Notes: generated by a model not told the origin, from the sequence alone. Positions 15,301 through 25,542 are shown, numbered from the stretch's first letter. The stretch: DNA of 63,751 bases from Malikia granosa (GCF_002980595.1 NZ_PVLQ01000040.1:1-63751); one strand, 5' to 3'. A program made the numbers and translations.

Positions 15301-16405
15301 ATGGAAGCCGAACGCCTCAACGCCATCTCCGCCCGCCTCGCCGACCTGAGCTCGCGCGTGGTCGAGCTACGGGGGTATCTTTGACTACGATCACAAGGCC
15401 CTGAAGCTGACCGAAGTCAACAGCGCGCTGGAAGACCCGACCGTCTGGGACAACCCCAAGCGGGCCCAGGACCTGGGCAAGGAAAAGAAGTCGCTCGAAG
15501 ACGTCGTGCTGGTGCTCGACCGCCTGAGCAGCGAGCTGGCCGACAACGCCGAGCTGTTCGAGATGTCGAAGGAGGAAGGTGACGACGCCGGCCTCGAGGC
15601 CATCGAGGGCGATGCCGAGGCCCTCGCCGCCGATGTCGAGAAGCTCGAGTTCCGCCGCATGTTCAACCAGGAAGCCGATCCGCTGAACTGCTTCCTCGAC
15701 ATCCAAGCCGGCGCTGGCGGCACCGAGGCCTGCGACTGGGCCAGCATGCTGCTGCGCCAGTACACCCGCTACGGCGAGCGCAAGGGCTTCAAGGTCACGG
15801 TCGAGGACATCACCGACGGCGACACCGCCGGCATCAAGAGCGCCACCATCAAGATCGAGGGCGAGTACGCCTACGGCCTGCTGCGCACCGAGACCGGCGT
15901 GCACCGCCTGGTGCGCAAGTCGCCCTTCGACAGCTCGGGCGGGCGCCACACCTCGTTCGCTTCGGTGTTCGTCTACCCCGAGATCGACGACTCGGTCGAG
16001 ATCAACATCAACCCGGCCGAAGTGCGCATCGACACCTACCGCGCCTCGGGCGCTGGCGGCCAGCACATCAACAAGACCGACTCGGCGGTGCGCCTGACCC
16101 ACATCCCGACCGGCATCGTGGTCCAGTCGCAGGACAGCCGCAGCCAGCACAGCAACCGCGACCTGGCCTGGGGCCGGCTGCGCTCCAAGCTGTACGACTA
16201 CGAGATGCGCAAGCGCATGGAAGAGCAGCAAAAGCTCGAGGACACCAAGACCGACGTGGGCTGGGGCCACCAGATCCGCAGCTATGTGCTCGACAACAGC
16301 CGCATCAAGGACCTGCGCACCAACGTCGAGATCTCGGCCACCCAGAAGGTGCTCGACGGCGACCTGGACGCATTCATCGAAGCTTCTCTGAAACAAGGCG
16401 TTTGA
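15301..16405 (+). CDS. prfB: Peptide chain release factor 2 (programmed +1 frameshift)
   Basis: Releases peptides at UGA and UAA codons. The frame opens with [20 protein letters not shown] and meets an in-frame TGA as codon 28. Translation continues after a +1 shift at CTT-TGA-C, giving 367 aa, the usual RF2 length. The stop-recognition SPF tripeptide (about 207-209) and the catalytic GGQ (about 252-254, [17 protein letters not shown]) are present. The shift forms an autoregulatory loop, since low RF2 slows reading of the TGA and favours the shift. pepN starts 3 bases after the stop. Confidence 0.97.
15371..15385 (+). promoter_or_regulatory. prfB programmed frameshift site
   Basis: GGGGGTATCTTTGAC matches the conserved prfB signal. 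An internal SD-like G-run lies 3 bases before the slippery CTT, followed by TGA and then C, a poor termination context. The ribosome slips from CTT to TTT and resumes at GAC. Confidence 0.97.
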
Positions 16406-16408
16406 CCC

Positions 16409-19072
16409 ATGACCTCACTGCGTGAAGGCAACACCCCGGTGGTGAAGCGCGAAGACTATGCCGCCCCGGCATTCCTGGTCGACAGCGTCGACCTGTGCTT
16501 CGACCTCGACCCGGCCAAGACCCGCGTCCTCAACAAGATGCGGCTGCGCCGCAACCCGGCCGTGGCGGCCCAGCCGCTGCGCCTGGACGGCGAGGACCTC
16601 AACCTGGCCCGCGTGCTGGTCAACGGCGAAGGCAGCAGCTTCAAGCTCGAGGGCAAGCAGCTCGTGCTCGAGAAGCTGCCCGAGGGCGAGGAGCCCTTCG
16701 AGCTCGAGATCTTCACCACCTGCGCCCCGGCCAAGAACAGCAAGCTGATGGGCCTGTATGTCAGCCAGGGCACCTTCTTCACGCAGTGCGAGGCCGAGGG
16801 CTTCCGCCGCATCACCTACTTCCTGGACCGTCCCGACGTGATGGCCAGCTACCAGGTGACGCTGCGCGCCGACAAGGCTGCCTACCCGGTGCTGCTGTCC
16901 AACGGCAACCTGGTCGAACAGGGCGATCTGGACGACGGCCGCCACTACGCGCGCTGGGTCGACCCGCACAAGAAGCCCTGCTACCTGTTCGCGCTGGTGG
17001 CCGGCCAGCTGGTGGCGCGCGAGCAGCGCATCAGGAGCCGCAGCGGCGGCGAACACCTGCTGCAGGTCTATGTGCGCCCGGGCGACCTGGACAAGACCGA
17101 GCACGCGATGAACTCGCTGATGGCCTCGATCGCCTGGGACGAGGCGCGCTTCGGCCTGCCACTGGATCTGGAGCGCTTCATGATCGTCGCCACCAGCGAC
17201 TTCAACATGGGCGCGATGGAGAACAAGGGCCTCAACATCTTCAACACCAAGTACGTGCTGGCCAACCCCGCCACCGCGACCGATGCCGACTATGCCGGCA
17301 TCGAATCGGTGGTCGGCCACGAATACTTCCACAACTGGACCGGCAACCGCGTGACCTGCCGCGACTGGTTCCAGCTCAGCCTGAAGGAAGGGCTGACGGT
17401 GTTCCGCGACCAGGAATTCAGCATGGACATGGCCGGCAGCGTGTCAGCGCGCGCGGTCAAGCGCATCGAAGACGTACGCGTGCTGCGCAGCGCCCAGTTC
17501 CCCGAGGACGCCGGCCCGATGGCGCATCCGGTACGCCCCGACCAGTACGCCGAGATCAACAACTTCTACACCGTCACGATCTACGAGAAGGGCTCGGAAG
17601 TCGTTCGCATGCAGCAGACCCTGGTCGGGCGCGAAGGCTTCGCGCGCGGCATGAAGCTGTACTTCGAGCGCCATGACGGCCAGGCCGTGACCTGCGACGA
17701 CTTCGCGCAGGCGATCGCCGACGCCAACCCCGACAGCGAACTGGCGCGACTGCTGCCCCAGTTCAAGCGCTGGTACTCGCAGGCCGGCACGCCGCGCCTG
17801 CATGCCAGCGGCTACTTTGACGCCGAGGCGCGCCGCTACACCCTGACCCTGGGCCAGAGCTGCCCGGCCACCCCGGGCCAGCCGAGCAAGAAAGCCTTCG
17901 TGATCCCGGTCGCGCTGGGACTGCTCGATGCGCAGGGCCGCGAGATCGAGGGCAGCGCGCGCACCGTGGTGCTGAGCGAAACCAGCCAGACCGTGGTGTT
18001 CGAAGGCATCGACGCCGCGCCGGTGCCGTCCATCCTGCGCGGTTTCAGCGCGCCGGTGATCCTGGAGCATGACTCCAGCGACGCCGAACTGCTGACCCTG
18101 CTGGCGCACGACAGCGACCCCTTCAACCGCTGGGAAGCCGGCCAGCGGCTGGCGCTGCGCCGCGCGCTGGCCGCCGTGCAGTCGGCCGACGCCGTGCACC
18201 AGCCGCTCGACGCCGCCTACCTTGACGCGATGCGCGCCATCCTGCGCGCGCCCGAGCTCGACGCCGCCTTCAAGGAACTGGTGCTGACCCTGCCGGGCGA
18301 AGGCTATATCGCCGAGCAGCTCGATGAAGTCGATCCGCAGCGCATCCACGCGGTGCGCGAGGCCATGCGCGAGCAACTCGCCCACGCCCTGCAGGAAGAC
18401 TGGATCCAGGCTTTCGAAGCCCACCAGGACAACGGCGCCTTCCGCCCCGATCCGGTCTCGAGCGGGCGCCGCGCCCTGGCCGGCCTGGCGCTGAACATGC
18501 TGTGCCTGGCCGCGCGCGAGAACGGCAACCCGGTCTGGCCCGGCAAGGCACTGCAGCGCTTCAAGGACGCCGGCAACATGACCGACCGCGTCAACGCGCT
18601 CTCCGCCCTGGTCGGCAGCGGCTCGGCACTGGCCCAGCCGGCGCTCGAGCGCTTCCATGCCCTGTTCAAGGGCGAGGAGCTGGTGCTCGACAAGTGGTTC
18701 GCGCTGCAGGCCGGCGCGCCCGACCGCGGCGGCAACATCCTGCCGCTGGTCAAGCAGCTGATGCAGCACCCCGACTTCCACCTGCGCAACCCGAACCGGG
18801 CCCGCAGCCTGATCTTCAGCTACTGCAACGCCAACCCGGGCGCCTTCCACCGCGTCGACGCCGCCGGCTACCGCTTCTGGAGCGAGCGCGTGCTCGAGAT
18901 CGACGCCTTCAACCCGCAGGTCGCCGCCCGCCTGGCGCGCGCGCTGGACCGCTGGAAGAAGCTGGCCGAACCCTACCGCAGCGCCGCACGCGAGGCGATC
19001 GCCCGCGTCGCCGCCAAGGCCGACCTCAGCAACGATGTGCGCGAAGTCGTCACGCGCGCACTGGCCGACTGA
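16409..19072 (+). CDS. pepN: Aminopeptidase N
   Basis: A cytosolic M1 zinc aminopeptidase of 887 aa, full length for the proteobacterial PepN family. The exopeptidase signature GAMEN is at 268-272 and the zinc site HEYFH at 304-308, with the third ligand Glu at about 327 (SLKEGLT). A downstream Tyr is in the [15 protein letters not shown] segment. The C-terminal domain that closes the catalytic chamber is complete. It starts 3 bases after prfB and is followed by fbp after 20 bases, so the three are probably one transcript. Confidence 0.96.
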   Translation: MTSLREGNTPVVKREDYAAPAFLVDSVDLCFDLDPAKTRVLNKMRLRRNPAVAAQPLRLDGEDLNLARVLVNGEGSSFKLEGKQLVLEKLPEGEEPFELEIFTTCAPAKNSKLMGLYVSQGTFFTQCEAEGFRRITYFLDRPDVMASYQVTLRADKAAYPVLLSNGNLVEQGDLDDGRHYARWVDPHKKPCYLFALVAGQLVAREQRIRSRSGGEHLLQVYVRPGDLDKTEHAMNSLMASIAWDEARFGLPLDLERFMIVATSDFNMGAMENKGLNIFNTKYVLANPATATDADYAGIESVVGHEYFHNWTGNRVTCRDWFQLSLKEGLTVFRDQEFSMDMAGSVSARAVKRIEDVRVLRSAQFPEDAGPMAHPVRPDQYAEINNFYTVTIYEKGSEVVRMQQTLVGREGFARGMKLYFERHDGQAVTCDDFAQAIADANPDSELARLLPQFKRWYSQAGTPRLHASGYFDAEARRYTLTLGQSCPATPGQPSKKAFVIPVALGLLDAQGREIEGSARTVVLSETSQTVVFEGIDAAPVPSILRGFSAPVILEHDSSDAELLTLLAHDSDPFNRWEAGQRLALRRALAAVQSADAVHQPLDAAYLDAMRAILRAPELDAAFKELVLTLPGEGYIAEQLDEVDPQRIHAVREAMREQLAHALQEDWIQAFEAHQDNGAFRPDPVSSGRRALAGLALNMLCLAARENGNPVWPGKALQRFKDAGNMTDRVNALSALVGSGSALAQPALERFHALFKGEELVLDKWFALQAGAPDRGGNILPLVKQLMQHPDFHLRNPNRARSLIFSYCNANPGAFHRVDAAGYRFWSERVLEIDAFNPQVAARLARALDRWKKLAEPYRSAAREAIARVAAKADLSNDVREVVTRALAD

Positions 19073-19092
19073 ACCCCCAACAGGAAACCGAC

Positions 19093-20124
19093 ATGAGCAA
19101 CACCATCTCCCTGACCCGCTACCTGATCGAACAGCAACGCGAGCATGGCCGCATCCCCTCCGAGCTGCGCCTGCTGATCGAAATCGTCGCGCGCGCCTGC
19201 AAGCGCATCGCGATCCAAGTCAACAAGGGCGCCCTGGGCGAGATCATGGGCAGCGCCGAGAGCGAGAACGTCCAGGGCGAGGTGCAGAAGAAGCTCGACA
19301 TCATCGCCAACGAGGTGCTGATCGACGCCAACGAATGGGGCGGCCACCTGGCCGCGATGGCCTCCGAGGAAATGGAAACCATCCATGTGGTGCCGAACCG
19401 CTATCCGCAAGGCGAATACCTGCTGATGTTCGACCCGCTCGACGGCAGCAGCAACATCGATGTCAACGTCTCGATCGGCACCATCTTCTCGGTGCTCAAG
19501 AAGCACAACGACGACCCGCAGGCGATCGAGCCGGTGTCCGAGCAGGACTTCCTGCAGGCCGGCAGCCAGCAGGTGGCCGCCGGCTACTGCGTCTACGGCC
19601 CGCAGACCACGCTGGTGCTGACCGTGGGTGATGGCGTCGCGATGTTCACGCTCGACCGCGAACAGGGCAGCTGGGTCATGACCGCCGACCAGGTCCGCAT
19701 CCCCGAGGACACCAAGGAATTCGCGATCAACATGAGCAACATGCGCCACTGGGATACACCGGTCAAGCGCTATGTCGACGAATGCCTGGCCGGCAAGGAA
19801 GGCGTGCGCGGCAAGGACTTCAACATGCGCTGGATCGCCTCGATGGTGGCCGACGTGCATCGCATCCTGACCCGCGGCGGCGTCTTCATGTACCCCTGGG
19901 ACAAGCGCGAGCCGAACAAGCCGGGCAAGCTGCGCCTGATGTACGAAGCCAACCCGATGAGCTGGCTGGTCGAGCAAGCCGGCGGCGCGTCGACCAACGG
20001 CCGCCAGCGCATCCTCGACATCCAGCCGACCGAGCTGCACCAGCGCGTCAGCGTGGTGCTGGGCTCGAAGAACGAGGTCGATCGCATCACCGCCTACCAC
20101 CTGGAAGCCGACGCGGCCAAGTGA
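19093..20124 (+). CDS. fbp: Class 1 fructose-1,6-bisphosphatase
   Basis: Hydrolyses fructose-1,6-bisphosphate to fructose-6-phosphate for gluconeogenesis (and for the Calvin cycle where present). The 343-aa protein has the metal- and phosphate-binding motif DPLDGSSN (114-121), the upstream Glu ligands in [10 protein letters not shown], and the sugar-binding [19 protein letters not shown] block. I start at the ATG preceded by AGGAAACCGAC, because the frame itself runs far back into pepN. It lies just before tRNA-Thr. Confidence 0.95.
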   Translation: MSNTISLTRYLIEQQREHGRIPSELRLLIEIVARACKRIAIQVNKGALGEIMGSAESENVQGEVQKKLDIIANEVLIDANEWGGHLAAMASEEMETIHVVPNRYPQGEYLLMFDPLDGSSNIDVNVSIGTIFSVLKKHNDDPQAIEPVSEQDFLQAGSQQVAAGYCVYGPQTTLVLTVGDGVAMFTLDREQGSWVMTADQVRIPEDTKEFAINMSNMRHWDTPVKRYVDECLAGKEGVRGKDFNMRWIASMVADVHRILTRGGVFMYPWDKREPNKPGKLRLMYEANPMSWLVEQAGGASTNGRQRILDIQPTELHQRVSVVLGSKNEVDRITAYHLEADAAK

Positions 20125-20178
20125 GCAAAAACTGCGGCACACCCGATGCGCCGCAGCAAAAACAGCCCGTGAAAGCGC

Positions 20179-20184
20179 TATAAT
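20179..20184 (+). promoter_or_regulatory. -10 element upstream of tRNA-Thr
   Basis: A perfect TATAAT lies 33 bases before the mature tRNA. No good -35 hexamer is seen at 17 bp. The tRNA leader would be about 25 nt. Confidence 0.4.
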
Positions 20185-20217
20185 CACAGGCTGTGTCAAC
20201 GCAAATTTGACATAAGT

Positions 20218-20293
20218 GCCGGTGTAGCTCAGTCGGTAGAGCAGCTCATTCGTAATGAGAAGGTCGAGGGTTCGATTCCTTTCTCCGGCACCA
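20218..20293 (+). tRNA. tRNA-Thr(CGT)
   Basis: A 76-nt cloverleaf with encoded CCA, D-stem GCTC/GAGC, anticodon loop TTCGTAA (anticodon CGT) and T-loop TTCGATT. The acceptor stem (GCCGGTG/CTCCGGC) has one U-U mismatch at position 6-67, and the T-stem holds three G-U/A-U pairs, so the structure is slightly weak but intact. Confidence 0.93.
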
Positions 20294-20307
20294 ACAGAAC
20301 AACGACT

Positions 20308-20333
20308 AGCCCAGCCTCAGTGCTGGGCTTTTT
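20308..20333 (+). terminator. Rho-independent terminator after tRNA-Thr
   Basis: The stem AGCCCAGC/GCTGGGCT with a 6-base loop is followed by TTTTT. It ends the tRNA transcript and lies 60 bp before the convergent flavin reductase gene. Confidence 0.85.
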
Positions 20334-20393
20334 CGTTTCCGGGCCTGGCAGCCACGGACAGCGCACGCCGCAGCGCTGTCAGGCAGCAGCGCC

Positions 20394-21074
20394 TCAGCTC
20401 CCGGTCAGCGCAAGCCGGGCCTTGTCCGGCGAGCCTTCCAGACCGGCGCGGCCACCCATGGTCATGACCGTGGGCATGCTGAAGCTGTGATCGACCGAGG
20501 TGTAGTCGTAGTAGCCCAGGCGGGCCAGCGGCCGGATGCGTGGAATGTCGATGCGGCCATCCGGGGTCAGGAACTCGTCGGCGATGTGCACCGCCAGCAC
20601 GCGACCGAACACCACGTCGACCGTGCCCATCGGGCCGTTGCCAGGGATGCGCACGGTCTGCAGGTACTGGCACTCGAACTGGATCGGCGACTCGGCCACG
20701 CGCATCGGGCGCACCAGGCGCGAAGGCAGCCGGCTCAGGCCGCAGACCTCGAACTCGTCCACCTCGGGCGGGAATTCCTCCGAGCTGCGGTTGACGGCCT
20801 CGCGCAGCTCGTAGGTCGCCATGTTCCAGACGAACTCGCCGGTCTGCTCGGCATTGACGGTGCTGTCCTTGCGCAGGCCCTCGGAGGTCTGGTTGGCCGA
20901 GAACATCACCGTGGGCGGATCGAAGGTGACGTTCTGGAACTGGCTGTAGGGCGCCAGATTCTGCACGCCGTCGCGGCTGACGGTGGAGATCCAGCCGATC
21001 GGGCGCGGCACGACGCAGGACTTGAAGGGATCGTAGGGCAGGCCATGGGACTGGCGACCAGGTTCGTAGTACAT
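20394..21074 (-). CDS. Flavin reductase family (FMN-binding split barrel) protein
   Basis: A 226-aa protein of the flavin reductase/DIM6-NTAB family. The N-terminus reads LPYDPFKSCVVPRPIGWIST, and the FMN-binding VMFSANQ and NAEQTGEFVWNMATYELREAVNRSS segments are characteristic. These proteins supply or bind reduced flavin for monooxygenases or act on aromatic substrates. The ATG of MYYEPGRQSHG is chosen over an upstream ATG. It lies downstream of, and co-directional with, a tricarboxylate-type binding protein, a common pairing in Burkholderiales catabolic loci. The actual substrate is unknown. Confidence 0.87.
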   Translation of the reverse strand: MYYEPGRQSHGLPYDPFKSCVVPRPIGWISTVSRDGVQNLAPYSQFQNVTFDPPTVMFSANQTSEGLRKDSTVNAEQTGEFVWNMATYELREAVNRSSEEFPPEVDEFEVCGLSRLPSRLVRPMRVAESPIQFECQYLQTVRIPGNGPMGTVDVVFGRVLAVHIADEFLTPDGRIDIPRIRPLARLGYYDYTSVDHSFSMPTVMTMGGRAGLEGSPDKARLALTGS

Positions 21075-21164
21075 GGGAAATAGGGCAATCAAGAGGATGG
21101 ACAAGATCCACCACCGGATTCACGGTGGCGGCTGATGCAGCGGGCGTGCAGGACAGGCACCGAA

Positions 21165-22154
21165 TCAGTCGGCCTTGAAGCCGCTGGACTTCACGACCTG
21201 GGCCCAGCGCAGGCGCTCGGCCTCGACCAGGCGCCTGGCCTCCTCCTGCGAGCTGCCGGAAACGGTGAAGCCAGCCTCTTCCAGCCGCTTGCGGATCTCG
21301 GGCGACTGCACCGCCTTGACCGCCTGGGCGTTGAGCGTGGCGACGATTGCTGGCGCGGTGCCGGTCGGCACGAACAGCGTGAACCAGGCCGAGAAGTCGG
21401 CCTTGGGGTAGCCCGCCTCGGCAAAGGTGGGCAGCTCGGGCAGCAGCGGGCTGCGCCTGGGCGCCGTGGTGGCCAGTCCGCGCATCTTGCCGGCCTTGAT
21501 CTGTGCCACGCCCAGGGCGGTGGACACCAGCGCCGCCTGCACCTCGCCCGCGACGATGGACTGCACCGCCGAGCCGGTATCGCGGAAGTGGATGGTTTGC
21601 ACCGGGAAGCCGGCCATCTCGCCCAGCATGTCGGCACCGAAGTGACCCGGGGTGCCGGCGCCGAAGGTGGCGAAGTTGATCTTGCCGCCCTGGGCCTTGG
21701 CGACGCGCACGAAGTCGGCCACCGATTGCACCGGGGCATGCGGGGGCACCACCAGGATGAAGTCGGTGCGGGCCACCTCGGCCACGGGCGTCAGCTCCTT
21801 GATCGGGTCATAGGGCAGCTTGCTGAAGGCGGCCGGGGCGATGCTGATGGCGCTGACGTCGGCAATCAGGACGTTGTAGCCATCGGGTACAGCCTTGGCG
21901 ATGGCGCCAGCCGCGATCTGGCCCCCCGCGCCGCTGCGGTTCTCCACCACGATCGACTGCTTCAGGTTCTCGCCCAGCTTGATGCCCAGGGTGCGGGCCA
22001 GCAGGTCGGGGCCAGTGCCGGGGGCAAAGCCGACGGCCAGCTTCACGGGTTTCTCGGGATAGCTGGCGGTCTGGGCAAAACCTGGGGTGAGCAGCGCGGC
22101 GCACAGGCTGGCAGCGGCCGCCACCAGGGTGCGGCGAGGGAGATGAAAGGCCAT
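21165..22154 (-). CDS. Bug/TctC-family tripartite tricarboxylate transporter substrate-binding protein
   Basis: A periplasmic binding protein of 329 aa with a signal peptide ending near GFAQTA. The mature start YPEKPVKLAVGFAPGTGPDLLAR, the middle ENRSGAGGQIAAGAIAKAVPDGY, and GTPGHFGADML are hallmark Bug segments. The membrane partners TctA and TctB are absent, as is usual for the many orphan Bug receptors in Burkholderiales. It is divergent from a LuxR regulator and precedes the flavin reductase gene, so uptake and turnover of one aromatic or carboxylic ligand is a reasonable inference. Confidence 0.92.
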   Translation of the reverse strand: MAFHLPRRTLVAAAASLCAALLTPGFAQTASYPEKPVKLAVGFAPGTGPDLLARTLGIKLGENLKQSIVVENRSGAGGQIAAGAIAKAVPDGYNVLIADVSAISIAPAAFSKLPYDPIKELTPVAEVARTDFILVVPPHAPVQSVADFVRVAKAQGGKINFATFGAGTPGHFGADMLGEMAGFPVQTIHFRDTGSAVQSIVAGEVQAALVSTALGVAQIKAGKMRGLATTAPRRSPLLPELPTFAEAGYPKADFSAWFTLFVPTGTAPAIVATLNAQAVKAVQSPEIRKRLEEAGFTVSGSSQEEARRLVEAERLRWAQVVKSSGFKAD

Positions 22155-22393
22155 GGTCGGGAGTCCTGGAACACAAGGGGTTGACGACAGTGCAGCGCCA
22201 CCCGGGGTAGCGCCGATCACGCCTTCACTGTAGGAGAGGACACCCGGCTGGCCTATCCCCCAAGAAGTCGACAGGAAAACCCTGAGGCCACTGCCCTGGC
22301 ACACCTCATGCCGACGAGGACCCAGGACACCCGGGCCAAACCGCCTTCCAGGATAATCGTCCTCACTTTTTTCACCCGCGCCTTGGAACCGTC

Positions 22394-23176
22394 ATGCAGC
22401 TGATTCCCGTCAATGCCCCAAGCCCCTCATCAGGCGGACTGGAAACCGCGCAACAGGCGCTGGCAGGGGTGATTGCCAGCATGGGGCGGCCCGACTTCGG
22501 CCACGCGGCCCTGGCACAGCTGAACCGCTGGATGCCGTTTTGCTGGATGTCGGTGTACACCGTGTTTCCGCACCGCCCGCCGCAACTGCACACCGTGGGC
22601 TGCTACCAGGCTGCCGATGGCACGCTGGACTCCTGGACGGTGTATCAACAGGGCCTGTACCGGCAAGACGACACCTTCCACATCGCCCGGGAACAGGTCC
22701 GGCCAGGCGAGATGGCGGTGATGCATTGGGTGGCCAAGGAAATTTCACCGCCGCACCGGGCCCAGATCTACCAGCGCCACGGCCTGCGCGAGCGTCTGAC
22801 CATCGTGTCGAGCACGGACGACCAGGGCCTGTTTGCGCTCAACCTCTACCGCACCACCGAGCAAAGCGCGTTCTCCGACAACGCCATCGACGCGGTGCGG
22901 ACCCTGGCACCGGCGCTGCTGGCCTGCGTGCAGACCAGTGCCGCCATCAGCCTGCAGACACCCCCTGCCCGGCCCGCCACGCCCTCCTGCCTGGAGGGTC
23001 TGCCGCCACGCGAGCGCGACGTGTGCGAGCGGCTGCTCAAGGGCTGGACACAGGACGGCATCGCCGCCGACCTCGGCCTGGCCCCCTCCACCGTCAAGAC
23101 CTATCGCAACCGTGCTTTTGCCCGGCTGGGCATTCACAGCCGGCACGCGCTGTTCGCATTGGCGACGCAGGGCTAG
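22394..23176 (+). CDS. LuxR-family transcriptional regulator
   Basis: A 260-aa regulator with a C-terminal GerE/LuxR helix-turn-helix (LPPRERDVCERLLKGWTQDGIAADLGLAPSTVKTYRNRAFARLGIHSRHALFAL, about 203-256; written here only to mark its extent as two halves either side of DGIAADLG). The N-terminal 190 residues form no domain I can name and lack a receiver aspartate or a recognisable autoinducer-binding motif. It is divergent from the Bug receptor gene across a 240-bp intergenic region, so it may control that gene in response to the same ligand. Confidence 0.85.
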   Translation: MQLIPVNAPSPSSGGLETAQQALAGVIASMGRPDFGHAALAQLNRWMPFCWMSVYTVFPHRPPQLHTVGCYQAADGTLDSWTVYQQGLYRQDDTFHIAREQVRPGEMAVMHWVAKEISPPHRAQIYQRHGLRERLTIVSSTDDQGLFALNLYRTTEQSAFSDNAIDAVRTLAPALLACVQTSAAISLQTPPARPATPSCLEGLPPRERDVCERLLKGWTQDGIAADLGLAPSTVKTYRNRAFARLGIHSRHALFALATQG

Positions 23177-23207
23177 GCTGACTGAGGCAGGCCGCGAACA
23201 GGAGAAC

Positions 23208-24734
23208 TTACGGCCGGCTCACGCTGATGCTGCTGAACGCATTCTTGCTGGCGTCATACGCTAGCGATGCACCCGTCACATTGACCACGCCAAACTGGCT
23301 GGTGGTGTAGCTGCGGCTGATCGAGGCGCTGGTCAGCGTGCAGCTGCCCGTGCTGCCAGTCACGCAAGAAGCGCTGCCGCCGGGGCTGAAGCTGCCAGCC
23401 ACCGTGGCTCCCGCCACCGCGCCGACGAAGTTGTAGCCATCGAACTGGCGCACCGTCACCGTCGCGCTGGCACGCCATTGATTGCCCGACTTCACGCCCT
23501 TGCCCGTGATGGCGCTGACCGCCACCGTCTTGAGCGTGGGGCTTGCGGGCGCACCGGCGGCCATCGAATAGACCAGGCGGTTCGGCGAGCCGCTGCCCGC
23601 GCCAGTCACCCGGTTCGGCGTGGCATTGGCGAGCAGGAACTCGGTCACGGCAGCGGGTGTCGCACTGCCGTTGGCGGCCAATGCCAAGGCCGCGACGCCC
23701 GTCACATGGGGCGCCGCCATCGAGGTGCCGCTCAGGGTGTTGGTCGCCGTCGTCGAGCTGTACCAGTCCGAACCGATGGCGCTGCCAGGCGCGAAGAGAT
23801 CCAGGCAAGCGCCATAGTTGGAGTAGCTGGCCATCGAGTCGTTGCTGCTGGTGGCACCGACCGTGATCGCCGAAGGCTCGGAAGCCGGCGAGGTCTGGCA
23901 GGCATCGGTACTGGAATTGCCCGCCGCCGCAACCACCGTCACCCCCTTGGCCACCGCACCGGCCACCGAGGCGTTGAGCGATGCCGAGAAGGCGCCGCCG
24001 AGCGAGATATTCGCCACCGCCGGTCGCATCGCCGTCTGCCCGGCCATCCAGTCGATCCCCGCGATCACCCCGCTGTTGCTGCCCGATCCGGTGCAGTCCA
24101 GCACCCGGACCGGCACCAGGGTCACGCCCTTGGCGACGCCAAACTGGCTGCCGCCGACCGTGCCGGCCACATGGGTACCATGGCCGTTGCAGTCGGTGGT
24201 CCCCTTGCCGTCGGCAATCGCGCTGTAACCCGCCTTGACGCGAGTGCCGAAATCCACGTGGCTCGACAGGATTCCGGTGTCGATCACGAAGGCATGGACC
24301 CCGGCTCCCCGGTACTGGTAGTTGTAGCTGCCGTTGATGGGCAGCGAGGCCTGGTCGATCCGGTCCAGCCCCCAGGTCGGATTGGGCTGCTGCATCGGCG
24401 GAGCGATCAGCGTCTCGTTCAGGCTGACCGTCGCGTCCTGCTCGACAGAATCGACATTGGGATTGTTGCGCAGCGCCGCAACGGCTGCGGCGGGCAAGCG
24501 GGCAGCGAAACCCTTGATCGCGTGGCTGTAGCTGTGCAGCAAGCGCCCGCCCTGCTGCTGGGCCAGCTGCGCTGCCAGGGCCGCGGGCTCGGCCACCTCA
24601 CGCTTGAAGACGACGATGTACTGACCGTCAATCGGATGCGAAACCGCTGACGGATGGGCCGCAGCCCCGGGCGCCGCATGCGCCACCGAAGCAGCAGCAA
24701 TGACTAGCGACGAAAATACCATGGCCTGGCGCAT
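23208..24734 (-). CDS. Secreted subtilisin-like serine protease (S8A, proteinase K type)
   Basis: A 508-aa exported protease. A signal peptide ends near AHAAPG. An inhibitor I9 propeptide follows (YIVVFKREV to SVEQDATVSL, about 39-104). The S8 catalytic domain has D152 (FVIDTGI), H185 (NGHGTHVAG) and S338 (GTSMAAPHVTG), with the oxyanion Asn in AAAGNSS. A C-terminal beta-domain of about 110 residues (from LKTVAVSAITGKG) ends at the surface-type SFSPGG/TGSCTLTS repeats. It is an extracellular or surface-released protease, probably self-activated by removal of the propeptide. Confidence 0.95.
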   Translation of the reverse strand: MRQAMVFSSLVIAAASVAHAAPGAAAHPSAVSHPIDGQYIVVFKREVAEPAALAAQLAQQQGGRLLHSYSHAIKGFAARLPAAAVAALRNNPNVDSVEQDATVSLNETLIAPPMQQPNPTWGLDRIDQASLPINGSYNYQYRGAGVHAFVIDTGILSSHVDFGTRVKAGYSAIADGKGTTDCNGHGTHVAGTVGGSQFGVAKGVTLVPVRVLDCTGSGSNSGVIAGIDWMAGQTAMRPAVANISLGGAFSASLNASVAGAVAKGVTVVAAAGNSSTDACQTSPASEPSAITVGATSSNDSMASYSNYGACLDLFAPGSAIGSDWYSSTTATNTLSGTSMAAPHVTGVAALALAANGSATPAAVTEFLLANATPNRVTGAGSGSPNRLVYSMAAGAPASPTLKTVAVSAITGKGVKSGNQWRASATVTVRQFDGYNFVGAVAGATVAGSFSPGGSASCVTGSTGSCTLTSASISRSYTTSQFGVVNVTGASLAYDASKNAFSSISVSRP

Positions 24735-24790
24735 TTGACATCACTCCAAATATGATCAAATCATTTTATACCCGCCACGAATTGAAATCA

Positions 24791-25087
24791 ATGATCAATA
24801 CTGACGAAACCTCCCTCATCGTTCGCCATCTCCGGATCCATGGCCTGGTCCAGGGGGTCTACTACCGCCAGTCGATGCAGGAACAGGCCGAGGCGCTCGA
24901 GGTGACTGGCTGGGTGCGCAACCGGCTCGACAGCACGGTCGAAGCCATGGTCTGCGGGACCCCGCAGGCGCTGGAGCGCCTGATCGAATGGTCCCGGTCC
25001 GGACCGCCCGCTGCCGTGGTCAGCCAAGTGGTGGTGAGCGAGGCCGAGGGCCGGTTCAGCGTCTTCGAGCGGCTCGACACGGTCTGA
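24791..25087 (+). CDS. acyP: Acylphosphatase
   Basis: A small cytosolic enzyme (98 aa) that hydrolyses acyl phosphates. The signature GLVQGVYYRQSMQEQA contains the phosphate-binding loop and catalytic Arg, and GWVRNRLDSTVEAMVCG contains the catalytic Asn. The usual GRVQGV reads GLVQGV here. I start at MINTDETSLIV, which gives the normal family length. An ATG 39 bases upstream would add 13 residues. The gene is divergent from the protease and converges with the methyltransferase, with 2 bp between stops. Confidence 0.9.
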   Translation: MINTDETSLIVRHLRIHGLVQGVYYRQSMQEQAEALEVTGWVRNRLDSTVEAMVCGTPQALERLIEWSRSGPPAAVVSQVVVSEAEGRFSVFERLDTV

Positions 25088-25089
25088 TC

Positions 25090-25542
25090 CTAGACCAGGA
25101 AAGGCAGGAAGCGTCGGGTGCGAGCCATGTAGGCCCGGTAGGCAGGATGGCGCTGGCACAGCAGGCGCTCCTCGAGCGAGGCCTTGAGCCAGAGCACCAG
25201 CAGCAGTGCCAGCGACAGGCTGCCCGCCAGCAGCGTCGGCACGAAGGCGACACAGCCGACACTGAACAGCAGCAGCGCGGTGTACATCGGATGGCGAATC
25301 CAGCGGTAGGGCCCGGTCTGCACCAGATGGCCTGCGGCCTTGGGCTCGGGACGGATGTTGAAGTTGCCGGGCCGGTTGGCACTCAAGGCCCACAGCCCCA
25401 GGGCAATGCAGGCCAACCACAGGGCCGCCACCAGCCCGCCAGGAACAGCAGCGCGCAGCTGCAGCGCAACCGATCCGGCTTGCAGCAGCAGGATGCCGAA
25501 CTGCAAGGTGATCAGGCTGGATTGGAAGGTTCTGCTGGCCAT
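25090..25542 (-). CDS. Isoprenylcysteine methyltransferase-like membrane methyltransferase
   Basis: A 150-aa integral membrane protein with four hydrophobic helices and the ICMT/PEMT signature: HLVQTGPYRWIRHPMYTALLL followed by LKASLEERLLCQRHPAYRAYMARTRRFLPF, which carries the conserved EE, Y and R..P residues that bind SAM. Bacterial members methylate lipids or unknown targets. It stands alone and converges with acylphosphatase. Confidence 0.87.
   Translation of the reverse strand: MASRTFQSSLITLQFGILLLQAGSVALQLRAAVPGGLVAALWLACIALGLWALSANRPGNFNIRPEPKAAGHLVQTGPYRWIRHPMYTALLLFSVGCVAFVPTLLAGSLSLALLLVLWLKASLEERLLCQRHPAYRAYMARTRRFLPFLV

Noticed and set aside
15301-15505. prfB as a frameshifted pseudogene
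   Set aside because: The interruption is the conserved programmed frameshift signal, and both halves together give the normal RF2 length.
20132-20156. Terminator of fbp (CTGCGGC/GCCGCAG hairpin)
   Set aside because: The stem is followed by A residues, not T, so it lacks a rho-independent tail on the plus strand.
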